Origin: Globodera rostochiensis
Lineage: Eukaryota > Nematoda > Chromadorea > Rhabditida > Heteroderidae
Length of the DNA stretch: 64,000 nt
Reading direction: 5' to 3'
Assembly: GCA_018350325.1 (NCBI GenBank)
Contig: JAEVLN010000007.1
Location: 3,887,804 to 3,951,803 of the forward strand
Shown: positions 23,316-34,274 of the stretch, piece after piece
Layout of the letters: each line of letters starts with the position of its first letter
How positions within the stretch are numbered: position 1 is the first letter of the stretch
Position numbers and translations under genes: made by a program
Notes under the pieces: model-generated
Database searches by the model: none
The model's input: the letters and a program-made list of their open reading frames with translations, nothing else
What the model was told of the DNA's origin: nothing

Positions 23316-25300
23316 GGCTTTTTGTTCGTCTGAAGGCTTTGGCAAAAAAATAAAACAAAAAAATTAATTTTGAATTAGAATTTGGTCTAAAACATTTTAC
23401 ATATTTATGTATTGTAAAACTATTGTATGACAAAATTTTATGTAAGTAATAGCGTCAAATAAGGATAAGTTTTTGTTTTACTAAAATAATTCATTTTATT
23501 ATAGAATACTTTTTAAAAATTTTTATTTGCCAAAAAATATGAAAAAATTATTAATAAACATAATATGAATAAATTATACATATGAATAAATTTTTACGTC
23601 AATAATGCACATTTTATATTGACTTTCGAATGAAAAACGCATGATTTATCCTCCTATTCATTGTCATAAGACAATTGCAAATGTAATAATCGATGCTAAA
23701 TCTATTTAGAAATAATATTACGATTTTTCATCAATTACGTTACCCCAGGGCCCGGATTTTTATGCAATTTTTTTGGTTGCAAAAAGACAAACATTTGGTA
23801 AAAATTCTTGGAGCCAGCCTGTCGGCATCAGGGCTGGGCGAAACTCAGCTCGCACCCGAACCCGAACTCGAAACTTTTCAGAAAAGTTTTTTGTTACAAT
23901 TTTTTTATCATTGTATGTATCAAGCAAGTAGTGCTTCTCGAGCCCTAAAATTTTCCGAGACTTTAGCCCAAGGCCCAAAAAAACCCAAGACTAAAGATCG
24001 GCAAAATCAAATTTTCGGATCCTGTTGCAGGATTGGAATTTTTGCAGGACCGGATCCTGCAGGATTAATCCTGCATTTTAGAATTTGCGGGATCCGGCGC
24101 AAGGATTGCAGGATTGAGCCATCATTTTTCAAGAATCAATTTTGGCCTCAAATTATGGTTGCTCACCGACCCCTCGGGGGCGGACCACTGAGCCATATGA
24201 ACGTTGGGCAAAAAATATTAAATTAAGGATTTTTAAATTTGATTATTGAGCACCTTTTAAAAATTTCATTCATTCCAAAAACCCGATCTTTAGGGGGGGG
24301 GGGTATTTTCCCGAAATTTCGGGTAATTACCCGACCCGACGAAACTCCAAAAATACCCGAAATTTTGGGTCACACCCAAACCCGAAATTTCACCCAGCCC
24401 TGGTCGGCATCACGGAACTTCTATGCCTCGCTTCAAAACAGAAAACCTAAAAATTTTGCTCAGAAAAACGTTGAAATTGTATTAAAAATATTTTGTTTTT
24501 CACCGGTCGGCATGTGATTAAAATGAATGTTTAAAATTGACTTAAATTTTGATGTTTATGAAGAAAAGTCGAATTTGCTGCTTTTTGGTGCTCAATTGCT
24601 GCCTTTTTAGTGTGTTACTGGTGCTTTTAAAAATGTCAAGATCAGAAAGCTTTGAGAATTTTTAGTTTAATTTTCTAAAATTTATTGCAAATTTCTTAAC
24701 AAAACCCACCCTAAATTTAAAAAATTTCTCCCGGCGGCGTGCCGTCGGACCCCAACCAGAGGTGATCGAAATTCAATTTTTGCCGTTTCATTTTGTGTTT
24801 TGTTAATTGAAAAAAAATTTGAGTTTCGATCAGCTCTGACCCCAACCCCCAAAAAGATTTTTGAAACGGACTTACTGTTTATATATTTTAAAATCTTTTT
24901 TTGAACTGTTTAAAATTTTCCATAAAAAAGAGGAAAGAGAACCCTAATTTGTAAGAGCCCTCCTAAACAAACAAAAATAGGGCTAAATACTTCAGTTTTT
25001 GTACAAATTTTTATGAAGCAAAAATGGGGCCGAAGTCTTTAAAATCTTTTTGTTGCAAAATTCTTCTTACATTTGCAATCAAAGTTTTTCAAAAAAAGTC
25101 GTAATTCCTTGGCCCATTCTTCACTAATATGTATATTACAAATTTTCTTTGAAAATTTCTCGTTTCCTAGTTTTTGATTTGATAGATATCGCGAACGCCC
25201 TTATGACAATTATTTCAAAACGCTATTTTATTAAATTTTTAAAAGTTTCTATTTCTAAAATTGTACAATAAATAAATTTATCATTTATTATGAATATTTT
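23316..25300. other. Intergenic, contains a hAT-like element; no gene seen
   Basis: AT-rich DNA upstream of gene F, with the element at 23829-24402 and a GGCGGCGTGCC repeat copy near 24735. Frames here have no recognisable content. Confidence 0.5.
23829..24402. mobile_element. hAT-like non-autonomous element with perfect 8-bp TSD
   Basis: The termini CAGGGCTGGGCGAAA / TTTCACCCAGCCCTG are inverted, and the 8-bp direct repeat GTCGGCAT lies immediately outside each end (23821-23828 and 24403-24410). It is 574 bp with no transposase frame. The interior carries GGATCCTGCAGGAT-type palindromes. Confidence 0.85.
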
Positions 25301-25595
25301 GTTGATGGAAAAAAGCGTGATAAAATGTAGGCACTTTTTGGTGTTTTTAGCCCATAGGTTTAATAATTTTTATTATTTAGGTAAATAAAATCTAAAAAGT
25401 AGAAGCCCAAAATAACCAACAACAAAAAACTTAAGCTAATTAAGAGTTAGGACTTTTAAATTAAACATGAAAATGTGTAAAGATATGCTTTATCAATAAA
25501 AGGCTTTTTGGAGGGCTAAGGCTGAAATTTTGTGAATAGTTAGTCACCTGTTTATAGGAAATAGAAATAAAATGATCACTTTAATCAACACTTTT

Positions 25596-27656
25596 CTAAG
25601 TCCACCATCCTTGGACATATGAACCAACCAATGCATCGCCTTTTAATGGCGATGATTGGTCCGATTGCAATGCCGTCGATGTGCCGCCGCCGCCGGGCAG
25701 TGCCAATGCCGAGGACTGTCCATGTGCCGTCGGGAATGGTTGTGAACCTATCGAATAGTTGTGGTTAAATCAGCTCGTTAAACTCATGGGATTGTTCTCA
25801 CCAGCATTCGAAGCGTAAAAATTTATTAAAAAGCAAAAATAGTTATTTATAATTCTATAAATTTTTATTGCCTGTCGAATTTTGTTGACCAAATGTACGA
25901 GAATTATTTGTGTCGGCCATAAAAAAGTTTGTGCCCGACGGTTGATGATGTGACATTGGCACCGAGTTGTACAACATTGCTGAGTTTTGTGGCATTATTG
26001 GTGCCGTTGAAGGTCCAGAATTCTGTTTTTGTGTCATGAAACTCTTGATCAATGCTATCGTTTCCCGCTGCTGTTTATGCGGCGCTGACCCGCCGACTTG
26101 TTGAGATTGAAATGCGTCTGACGATGTTGCTTTTGGTTTATCTGAATTTGTCAACAATTCCCAGAGCCTAATTAATTTTAAAAAATAGGGTTAAGCCCCC
26201 CCCCCCCCCCTCCCCCTCCCTCCGATGTTTGCGGGGCTGGAAAACTTGAGGAATTGTGCTCACCAGCATTTGAGGAATTTTTGAAAAAAGTAATTGATAA
26301 ATTTAAGCAAAATTCCAGGACAAAAAAAAACTTTTATGAAATCCAGATACCTACTTATCTGATGACAGAAAATGTTTCGTAAATGTGATTATAACTAGAG
26401 ACTGGAGACTTGGACCCACAACCCAGAAATTTTTGGTCATTTTTTGGGTTTTGGTTTTTTTTTGGGTTTTACTCCAATCTGACCCAAAACACAAAACCCA
26501 AAAAATTTTTGGGTTTTGGGTCCGGAATCTAATTATAACCGGTGGAATTCGGACAGGGGACTTCGCATAATCCAAAGCATAAAATTTAATTAAATTAAAT
26601 TTAAATATTAATTGTATAAAACATTATTACCTGCAAAGAAATTTGTGCCCGACGATCGACCTGATTTCGGCTGCTTAAATGAGGCTGACGATGTTGCTTT
26701 TGACTTGCCTGAATTTGTTAACCTCTCCGAAAGCATTCTTAAAAATAGGGTTAATCCCCCGATAGAAATTGATTCAAAAGGTCGAAATTAAAACTTAAAC
26801 TAAAAACTTTAGTCTCGAGAATACCATTTAGACGATCGATTCTTGATTAAAAACTCAAAAATTGTGGACCTTTTCTGATCGTTGATTGGTTCGGTTGCAA
26901 TGCCGTCGATGTGCCGCCGCCGCCGCCGGGCAGTGCCAATGCCGAGGACTGTCCATGTGCCGTCGGGAATGGTTGTGAACCTATCGAATAGTTGTGGTTA
27001 AATCAGCTCGTTAAACTCATGGGATTGTTCTCACCAGCATTCGAAGCGTAAAAATTTATTAAAAAGCAAAAATAGTTATTTATAATTCTATAAATTTTTA
27101 TTGCCTGTCGAATTTTGTTGACCAAATGTACGAGAATTATTTGTGTCGGCCATAAAAATGTTTGTACCCGACGGTTGATAAGAAGAAGCTGTTGTTGGAT
27201 GATGTGACATTGGCATTGATGTTCTTCCAGTCGAGTTGTACAACATTGCTGGGCTTTGTGGCATTATTGGTGCCGTTGAAGGTCCAGAATTCTTTTTTAA
27301 ATGTGCCCCTGTGCTCATGAGGTCCTTGATCCATGAACGATCTGATTGCGGCTGTTGAAATGAGTCTGACGTTCCGGGCAATTCTGTTGTTGCTTTTGGT
27401 TGACCTGAATTTGTCAACAACTCCCAGAGCATCTTTTATGGAATTATTTTTATTTTGCCAAATTTCTTGCATTTTCTTATGTCGTGTTCTAATAATTATT
27501 ACCTGTCGCTCGCTGAACAAATGCTTTAAAATTTGTCACTCCCACATTGTGTACACTACGTAATTCAGATGGGTCTGTGCTGGAGTTGTTCTTATCCATG
27601 CCGAAACATCCCTTGCACAATGATACAATGACAATCAAAACATTGATAAAAAGCAT
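25596..27656 (-). CDS. Modular secreted protein with duplicated exon sets (locus B)
   Basis: Exon 1 (27656-27503) encodes signal peptide MLFINVLIVIVSLCKG and ends in phase 1. Further exons, each entered and left in phase 1, are 2a 27404-27105 (300 bp), 2c 26708-26631 (78 bp) and 2b 26141-25872 (270 bp). They share QPKAT-like starts, NSGPSTAPIMPQ, SGTNFFMADTNNSR and QQNSTG. Exons 2a and 2b appear to end at a GC donor (ACAG|GCAATA); failing that, translation stops 17-18 bp later. Two near-identical copies of a terminal exon (about 26980-26870 and 25760-25596, GSQPFPTAHGQSS) each carry an in-frame TGA relative to the copy in the gene at 40174. The peptide is Ser/Thr/Asn/Gln-rich with no known domain. 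It could be one gene with alternative exons or a gene plus a partial tandem copy. A secreted effector role is inferred from the signal peptide and the shared promoter. Confidence 0.65.
26396..26531. mobile_element. hAT-like MITE with TAGAGACTGGA terminus, different interior
   Basis: It starts TAGAGACTGGAG and ends GGTCCGGAATCTA, flanked by perfect 8-bp duplications ATTATAAC (26388-26395 and 26532-26539). The interior is a TTTTTGGGTTTTGG palindrome, not the TCGAGA sequence of its relatives. It lies between exons 2b and 2c of the secreted locus. Confidence 0.8.
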
Positions 27657-27699
27657 TTTGATTGCTTTTGTTGGAGACGGGGCCAATGGAAAATTGACA

Positions 27700-27890
27700 A
27701 ATTTAAAGGATTTAATTGGGGGAATTATTCAATTTGTTAAATGAATGAATGAATGGCATGGAATGGCTTTGCTTAACTCCCTTTTTATATCCATTATTCC
27801 AAACAGCGGCAAGCGGGCGAGACTAATAATGCGCACGTAAATGTGAATTGTCGTCATATGCATATTATTATTATTATTAAATTATTAAAA
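27700..27890 (-). promoter_or_regulatory. Shared promoter module of the secreted array (copy at locus B)
   Basis: In gene orientation it reads GACGACAATTCACATTTACG, then TATAAAAAGGGAG (TATA box, about 27780-27790), then CAAAGCCATTCCATGCCATT. ATGCCA (27754-27759) matches the DOG box reported for Globodera dorsal-gland effectors. The start codon is about 100 bp downstream. The same module occurs at 38200-38705 and 42455-42955. Confidence 0.65.
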
Positions 27891-28046
27891 TCAATTTCGT
27901 TCATTCATAAAATGTCGATATCGGTGCAAAATTGAACCGTATAATTCATTTTGTTCAATTCAGCGCAATTTTTGCACATTTTGCCATATATTTGGCATTT
28001 GCGTGTAGTATAATATGTGAATTGCTTGCATTTTGTTGATTGTCAT

Positions 28047-29124
28047 TAGGGCTGGAATTTATAGTTTTTAACTATTTTTTTCTTAAAAGCGCCTTGCTAT
28101 GAAAAGCACAAAAAAAAATCATGTTTTCAAGTCACAGCGCTTGTTTTTATCGAGTTATTAGCAACTATTTCATAGTTTTTTTTTATTTTTTAGAAACTAT
28201 AATATGTACAGTGGTGTGCATATCTATTTTGACAAAATAAATTTTGTTGTTTAACGCATTATAACTTAATTAAGAAGCATTGTGAGGAGACAAAGTGTTC
28301 AAGAGCTTTTTGTAGCATTTTTAGTGGGCTTTAAAATGATAAAGAGCAAGAGTGTCAGAACTAGAGACCGGCCAGAAGGTTCGGTCAAAGTACCGAAAAT
28401 CCCGAAAAAGTGTCGGTACTTTCCGAAAAGTGTGGTCGGTACAAAAAATCCCCGAGGGCTTGGAAAAATTTTCTGAGAAAAATCAATTTGAAGGATGAAA
28501 TAGCCCACAAAAATTCTCTACAAACTCCAGCTCTGCGATTTTTCACCGATGAGCTACAGGAGGATGCACAGCGCATGGCACTGACCGTCCATTGGTGATA
28601 CTGTAGTCAGAATAATTGTTGAACATAAAATCGTTATTTTTTCGCTTGAAATGACCGTTTATCTAATATTGAAAAAGTCTTAAAAATTTATTTATGATTT
28701 TCGGACATTAATTACTTCTCTGAATATCGGAAATAGATTTACTCAAATCATGTTACAGTACCCCCCCCCCCCCAATGGACGGGCAGTGCCATGTGTTGTG
28801 CAGCCTCCTGTAGCTCATCGGTGAAAAATCGCAGTAGCAGTCTTTTGGAGTTTGTAGAGAATTTTTGTGGGCTATTCATCTTTCAAATTGATTTTTCTCA
28901 GAAAATTTTTCCAAGCCCTCGGGGATTTTTTTCCAAAATTTACCCCGATTTTCAGTGTATTTTGGGATCTTCGGATCTCCATGAAGGAGGTGTTGTAGCA
29001 ACTGGTTCAATTAGCTTTTTAGATCAATATCGAAAGTTATACAGTATGAATTATTGTTTGGATTTTGGGGCCCCACAAAATTTTTTGTTTTTTAAATTTT
29101 TAGCAACTATAAATCCCAGCCCTA
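28047..29124. mobile_element. hAT-like 1.08-kb element containing a foldback
   Basis: Termini TAGGGCTGGAATTTATAGTT / AACTATAAATCCCAGCCCTA are flanked by ATTGTCAT (28039-28046) and ATTGTCCC (29125-29132), 6 of 8 identical. Inside are two inverted arms of about 155 bp (28449-28601 and 28774-28929) that would fold into a long hairpin. No transposase is recognised. Confidence 0.75.
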
Positions 29125-29135
29125 ATTGTCCCATG

Positions 29136-29384
29136 CTGGGCTAGGATTTTTAGCCTCGAAGAACCTCGAATAATTCGAATTTTTTTTTTATTTTTCGTAA
29201 AAATTTTTTTGAAAAAAGCTAGAAATAGGCACAAAAGTTCAAAAAAGTCGCCAAAATGCCAAAATAAGCTCAAAAAAATCTTAAATACCCGAATAGGATC
29301 GTTAAAACGAAGAATTTTCGGGTAAAAAACATATTTTTCGTGCATAACTCGTCAAAACAAAGCTGCCTAAAAATCCTAGCCCTG
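29136..29384. mobile_element. hAT-like MITE, CTGGGCTAGGATTTTTAG terminus
   Basis: Termini CTGGGCTAGGATTTTTAG / CTAAAAATCCTAGCCCTG have flanks GTCCCATG (29128-29135) and GTCATATG (29385-29392), 6 of 8 identical. It lies directly against the element ending at 29124; their flanking duplications overlap. Confidence 0.65.
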
Positions 29385-31197
29385 GTCATATGCCAGGGGC
29401 TGCTACTTTCAGAATGGAAGAGGAGGTGGACCTTCAATTATTCGTAAAGCATAAAAAGCAAAAATTTATATTTAAAAAAAAACAACGTTTTTAATACAAC
29501 TTTTTGAATTCCCAACATTTTCCACGCCCTTTTTAACACTGAAAAAAGGGACAAAAAAAATTGAAAATATTTTTTGAACGACCTTTCCACCGCCTCGCGG
29601 CGTCATGTGCGCCTTTCTTCCAGTTTTCGCGCGCCATTTTATCGTCCGTCACCCATTAAATTTTCTTTGTGCGCGCGAACCTTTTGCCGATAGACAGCAA
29701 ATTTGTTGTTCACAAATTCTATTTTATTATTTGGTATTTTGTTTATTTTTTTGTTTATATATTTTAATTCTAACAATCAGAAATTATGCTGAGTGAGCAA
29801 AATCTTGATAAAGAATTTTTGATAATTTAATTTAAAATTGTTATAATTTTTGCCAAAAAACAAAAATTATCTCACAAGTGCTCCACTTTTTCTAAATTAA
29901 ATTATTTTTGAACATTAATTGTGTTTTTTAGTTGCTAATCCCAAAATATATACATATACAATTTTTATATGCTTAAAAAGGTCCAAAATGAGTTATTCAA
30001 TTAGAAGTTCCAAAAATGTGTCATTTCCTAGCTTTAAATTTAAAATAAATTCATTTTTATTGAAAATTTGTTTATTTTATTAAATTCTTTTCACATTTAC
30101 CAATTTTTATTTTGTAGTTATTTTGTTGTTTATTGTGCACAGGTTTTGGTTGTTTTTCTCATTTTTATGTGTGTGCTTTGCCTCCCCAACCCCCCTAAAT
30201 TCATTTGCGTTCCATTCTCGACTGTTTTCATTAAACTCTTGACATCAATTTTGCCTTTATTGACAATAACAAAAAAAATTATGTCACAAGATTTGGACTA
30301 TTTGATCAGATTTAAACCAATTTGCATCAAGTTGAAATGAGTACACAAAAATTTCTTAATAATTTTTCACAATTGTTGCATCATTTTTGGTACAATTTTT
30401 GCCTAATTTAGACTGTTTTTGATTTTGAATTGGCCGATGTTTTTCCATTTTTTGATAATTTATCTCAATTTTTGCCCCTCTCAAATTGTCTCCCCCCCCC
30501 ACAAATTGTCAATGGCCTCCGATTATCGACAAACAATCCCCGCCCGTGTTGTTTGTGTGGTGTGTGTGCGAATTTCTCGTCTCCATTCGACTCTCAATGA
30601 TCCCAAATTAGGCAAAAATCGCTTCTTTTTTTCCTCTTATTTCATAGTAATTTCAACAATTTTTGACAAAAAAACTCCACCCCGATTGATTATTTACATG
30701 AATGGATGTTCAGTTTGTTTTGGGATTGATCAGATGAATATTGCGATCAGAGCTTTAAACATTTTCATTTATTTACTGAAGCTCCGGCCTGCTGATCATT
30801 GTAATCAATGGTTAGGTCAGACGGAGCTTCTGTAATGATTAGGTTAAAAATTAATAAGCATTCGGCCAAGCTCACCCCCCCCCCTCCGGGGACAGAAATT
30901 CGGTGGGTTGGCACTCCGACATCGATCAGCAGTGATCAATACTATTTTGACGATTCTCTCCCAATCAACGCCCCGGTCAAGAATTGCTCTTCTCAGTCAC
31001 GCCTAGAAACTCAAAAACTGTGAATTTGTTATCACTAAAATCGAGATTCCCGAACTAAACAAACAACTTTCGTCAATTTTTATTCTTGATCTTGAAAATT
31101 GGTCTATGCTTCTGGCTTAAGACTTAAACTTGATAATTTAAGCTCTCCCAAATCTGAGACAAAACTCACTCGAGAATATCACTTTTCCCAATTAATA
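29385..31197. other. Intergenic upstream of the PPxY membrane gene; nothing recognised
   Basis: AT-rich DNA with low-complexity T runs. Short open frames have no domains, consistent splicing or codon structure. The promoter of the plus-strand gene at 31198 presumably lies in its right part. Confidence 0.5.
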
Positions 31198-33757
31198 ATG
31201 ACGCCATGGTGGAGTTCTAATCCGTCCTTATTGAACAATTCCATGGAGAGCATTGTTGAAGGTGGACAACATCGTCAAGTTCGACCCGCACATGCAGAAA
31301 TTGGTGGTGTTGCTGAGCATGATGATGAACCATGTTCCTCTACCGATTCTGCGCATTTTGCATTGCAACAACAAACCGAAGGGCTTTTTCACAATGCGCA
31401 ACTTCGTCAAAAGTCTGTGGGCACGTGCAAATGCTAAAAATAGACAAAGAACCGACTCTCCTAAAAAGATAAAATATGGGGCGATTTGTCCAAACGTAGC
31501 AAAATATCGACTTGACCAGGAAATTAATTAGCCGGCAGGCACGGTTGCTATTTCGGTTAGCATTTCGTCTAATTGATCGGTTTTTGGCGAGTCAACTTTT
31601 TGTCCCACTTTAGACAGTCTACCCTTTTGTCAATACTTTGTCCCACTTTGGGTAGTCGACACTTTTGTCAATACTTTGTCCCACTTTGGGTAGTCGACAA
31701 TTTGTCAATACTTTTGTCCCACTTTGGGTAGTCGACACTTTGTCAATACTTTTGTCCCACTTTGGGCAGTCGACACTTTTGTCAATACTTTTGTCCCACT
31801 TTGGGTAGTCGACACTTTTGTCGATACTTTTGTCCCACTTTAGGCAGTCGACACTTTTGTCGTTTTGTCCCCCTTTAGGCAGTCGATACTTTTGTCCCAC
31901 TTTGGGCAGTCGATACTTTGTCTTTGTCCCACTTTGGGCGAGTTTGGTGCTTTGTCTCATATGGCTCACAAGTCAGCGTTTTGTGCCGTAGTAACGCTGT
32001 TCAAATCAATTTTAAAATCCAACCAAGGCTTCTGGACAATGTAAAAAACAGCTAAATCGAATTGTTTTTTTAGAATTTTTAGGGTAAAATAAAAAGTAAA
32101 TCTTTGAATTTTAAGCCAAACCGAGACATATGAAGAGATCAAGCGACTGCTTATCTTTGCCGGACTTTTCTTTATGCTCATGACCGCCTTTGTGCTGATC
32201 AAATTTCAGGTAAACACAAAAATAGGCATGGAAACTCAAAAAACCAAATATTTTAATTTTGGAAATTTTTTGGCAGCATCAAAATATGGAATTCCTGCAA
32301 CAAATCTTCAAAACTAATTTGCTAAACAATAAATTGTTCCGTTTTAAATTTTTTTAAATCGATTTTTGACGACTTTTAGTATCTTTTATAAAAATTTGCC
32401 ACCTTTATGTGATTTAAACATATTTTTATGATTTTTTTTAATCAAAAAAATTATAAATTTTATTTGTATGAGAAATAAGTTTTAAAAAGATATTTTTTTT
32501 AATTTATGAGCTTACCACCAGCTTAATTGAATTAAAATTAAAGGATATTTTGTAAATTTTTGTAGGTGGCAATTGACGACGTTTTCCGATGGTCTCCGGT
32601 GGTTTGGCTGATCGGTGTGATAATTTGTGCCCTTCTGATGAATGTGTCGGTGCAAATTCGGCGATTTGTCCAGCGGCAAAAAGCAAATCGGCTTCGTGAA
32701 AGAGTTGGGTTAAGGAATAATTAATTCTCACATTAAAAATATTTTCTAAATTAATTGGCAATTTTAATCAAAATTGGGGAAATTTTATATTGAAAAATTA
32801 GTAGAAAATATTGCTATTAAATTATTAAATTAAAAAAACTAATATAAATTTATGAAGCGTGGGGATTATTGATAAATGTTTTTAAAATATAAATAAAAAT
32901 TAGAAAATGCAAACAATTCTATAATCAAATAAGCAATTTTAATTTTAGCAAAATTTGCTGTACTCCTTGAACTTGCCCAACTCATTTCCCAACCTTTCCC
33001 ATCATTCACAATTACATCACCAAATTTGTTGGCATCACAGACACCGATCTTACAGGTGATTTTTTTAATCTAATAAATATCGTTATTTTTTGATTCCAAA
33101 TATTAAAAATTTTCTTGCAAAAATTCTATACAAATTCTTTAAAAATTAAAAAAAACAAAGAAAGCAATTTTGTTCATACATATTTTAATGATTTAATTTC
33201 AGTGCCAATGAACCCCCGGGGTACGAGCAAATCCACCGGTGTCCGTTGGCGTCGCCTCCGGCATTTGTTGTGTGTGTTCAGCGCCAGCAGCCGCACAAAG
33301 AAGCGCCACCCAAATACAAAGCTGACAATGCGCAAAGCCAAAGCTCTTTGGGTCAGAAAAAAAAATAGAAATTTTATTTAATTTCAAACAAAAAAAATTT
33401 TTTTGGAATTTCTTTTGTAAAAATGCCGCGCGCAATTGTTTCTGCTGATTAACGTTGCAAGAGAATGCCATGGGTTCGGACTTTTCCTGGCACCAAAATT
33501 CGGCTCGGGTCAAGAAAACCACGAAAACCCAAGATTATAGCCTTGTTTTTGTAAATCCATCCTGGTTTTCAATTGCTTTCCCACTTTTAATTAGGGTAGA
33601 TCGGGATTTAGAGTAAAAATCGGGATTTAGCCGGACCCGGCGTGGGACAAAAAGCATTATTATTATTTTTTGTTAAAAACATTAATAAATATTAATTAAA
33701 ATAATAAAAATTGTAGAAGAGGACATCGCACCGCCGACCTACGAGGAAAGCCAATGA
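31198..33757 (+). CDS. Two-TM protein with a triple PPxY cytoplasmic tail
   Basis: Six exons join in frame (31198-31412, 32116-32209, 32566-32703, 32949-33055, 33203-33351, 33717-33757), giving about 247 aa. An acidic Gln-rich N-terminus is followed by TM1 (RLLIFAGLFFMLMTAFVLI), TM2 (VVWLIGVIICALLMNVSVQI), a basic RRFVQRQKANRLRER, and a His-rich then Pro-rich tail with PPGY, PPKY and PPTY motifs ending EEDIAPPTYEESQ. PPxY motifs bind WW domains, typically of Nedd4-type ubiquitin ligases, so trafficking or ubiquitin adaptor function is plausible. I do not recognise the family. The weakest joins are exon 1 (another frame is also open there) and the third donor (AGA|GTTGGG); without it the frame stops at 32724. 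Confidence 0.6.
31600..31960. repeat. GTCCCACTTTGGGTAGTCGAC minisatellite
   Basis: About nine copies of a unit of roughly 38-42 bp (tttgtcaatacttttgtccc + actttgggtagtcgacac). It sits in the first intron of the PPxY gene. The long minus-strand frame across it is a repeat artefact. Confidence 0.85.
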
Positions 33758-34274
33758 TCAAAAAATTGTTGACCAATGAGTAGGGGGGCTCGGACTTTTT
33801 TTTGTTGGAATACATTACGTTGAAAAGGAAAGGCGCTCGCTCAATCACGGCATTTTTACAGAAAAATCTTCGATCTGGAATTTACATAATTTTTTTTTTT
33901 GTTTATTAAATAAAAATGCACAACATTATGAAGCTTGCATATATTTTGCTATCTGATATCAGAAATGCCCGAACCTCCGGTGACTGGGCTGGTCTGTGGT
34001 CACATCGTTGTGGTCACTGACTGCGTCTGTCGCCCCACCTTAGGCCACCCAAAATGCCACAACTCAAATTCATTTCACATACTTTGCCAGAATTTATGCC
34101 AATGTCAACAAAAAAGGGTCCATTAGCAACAGAATGAGAAAAAATGTCAAAAAAAGATTTACATTTTAACAGAACATTTCAAAAATCTCACAATAAAGCG
34201 CAAAAAAAACACCCAAACCATTTTAGATCAGAATCCGGTCCCTTCTCTCTGATTCAGTTTCTTCCAAATGGCGA
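33758..34274. other. Convergent intergenic region
   Basis: It lies between the 3' ends of the plus-strand PPxY gene and the minus-strand secreted gene. Parts recur at 39400-39560, as members of the tandem duplication. No coding content was seen. Confidence 0.55.

Noticed and set aside
31253..31531. Alternative plus-strand frame (NIVKFDPHMQKLVVLLS) over exon 1 of the PPxY gene
   Set aside because: The codon pattern is reasonable but it has no start and its donors do not match the phase of the next exon. It remains a live alternative.
31619..31969. Lys/Asp-rich repetitive minus-strand frame
   Set aside because: It is the translation of the GTCCCACTTTGGG minisatellite in an intron.
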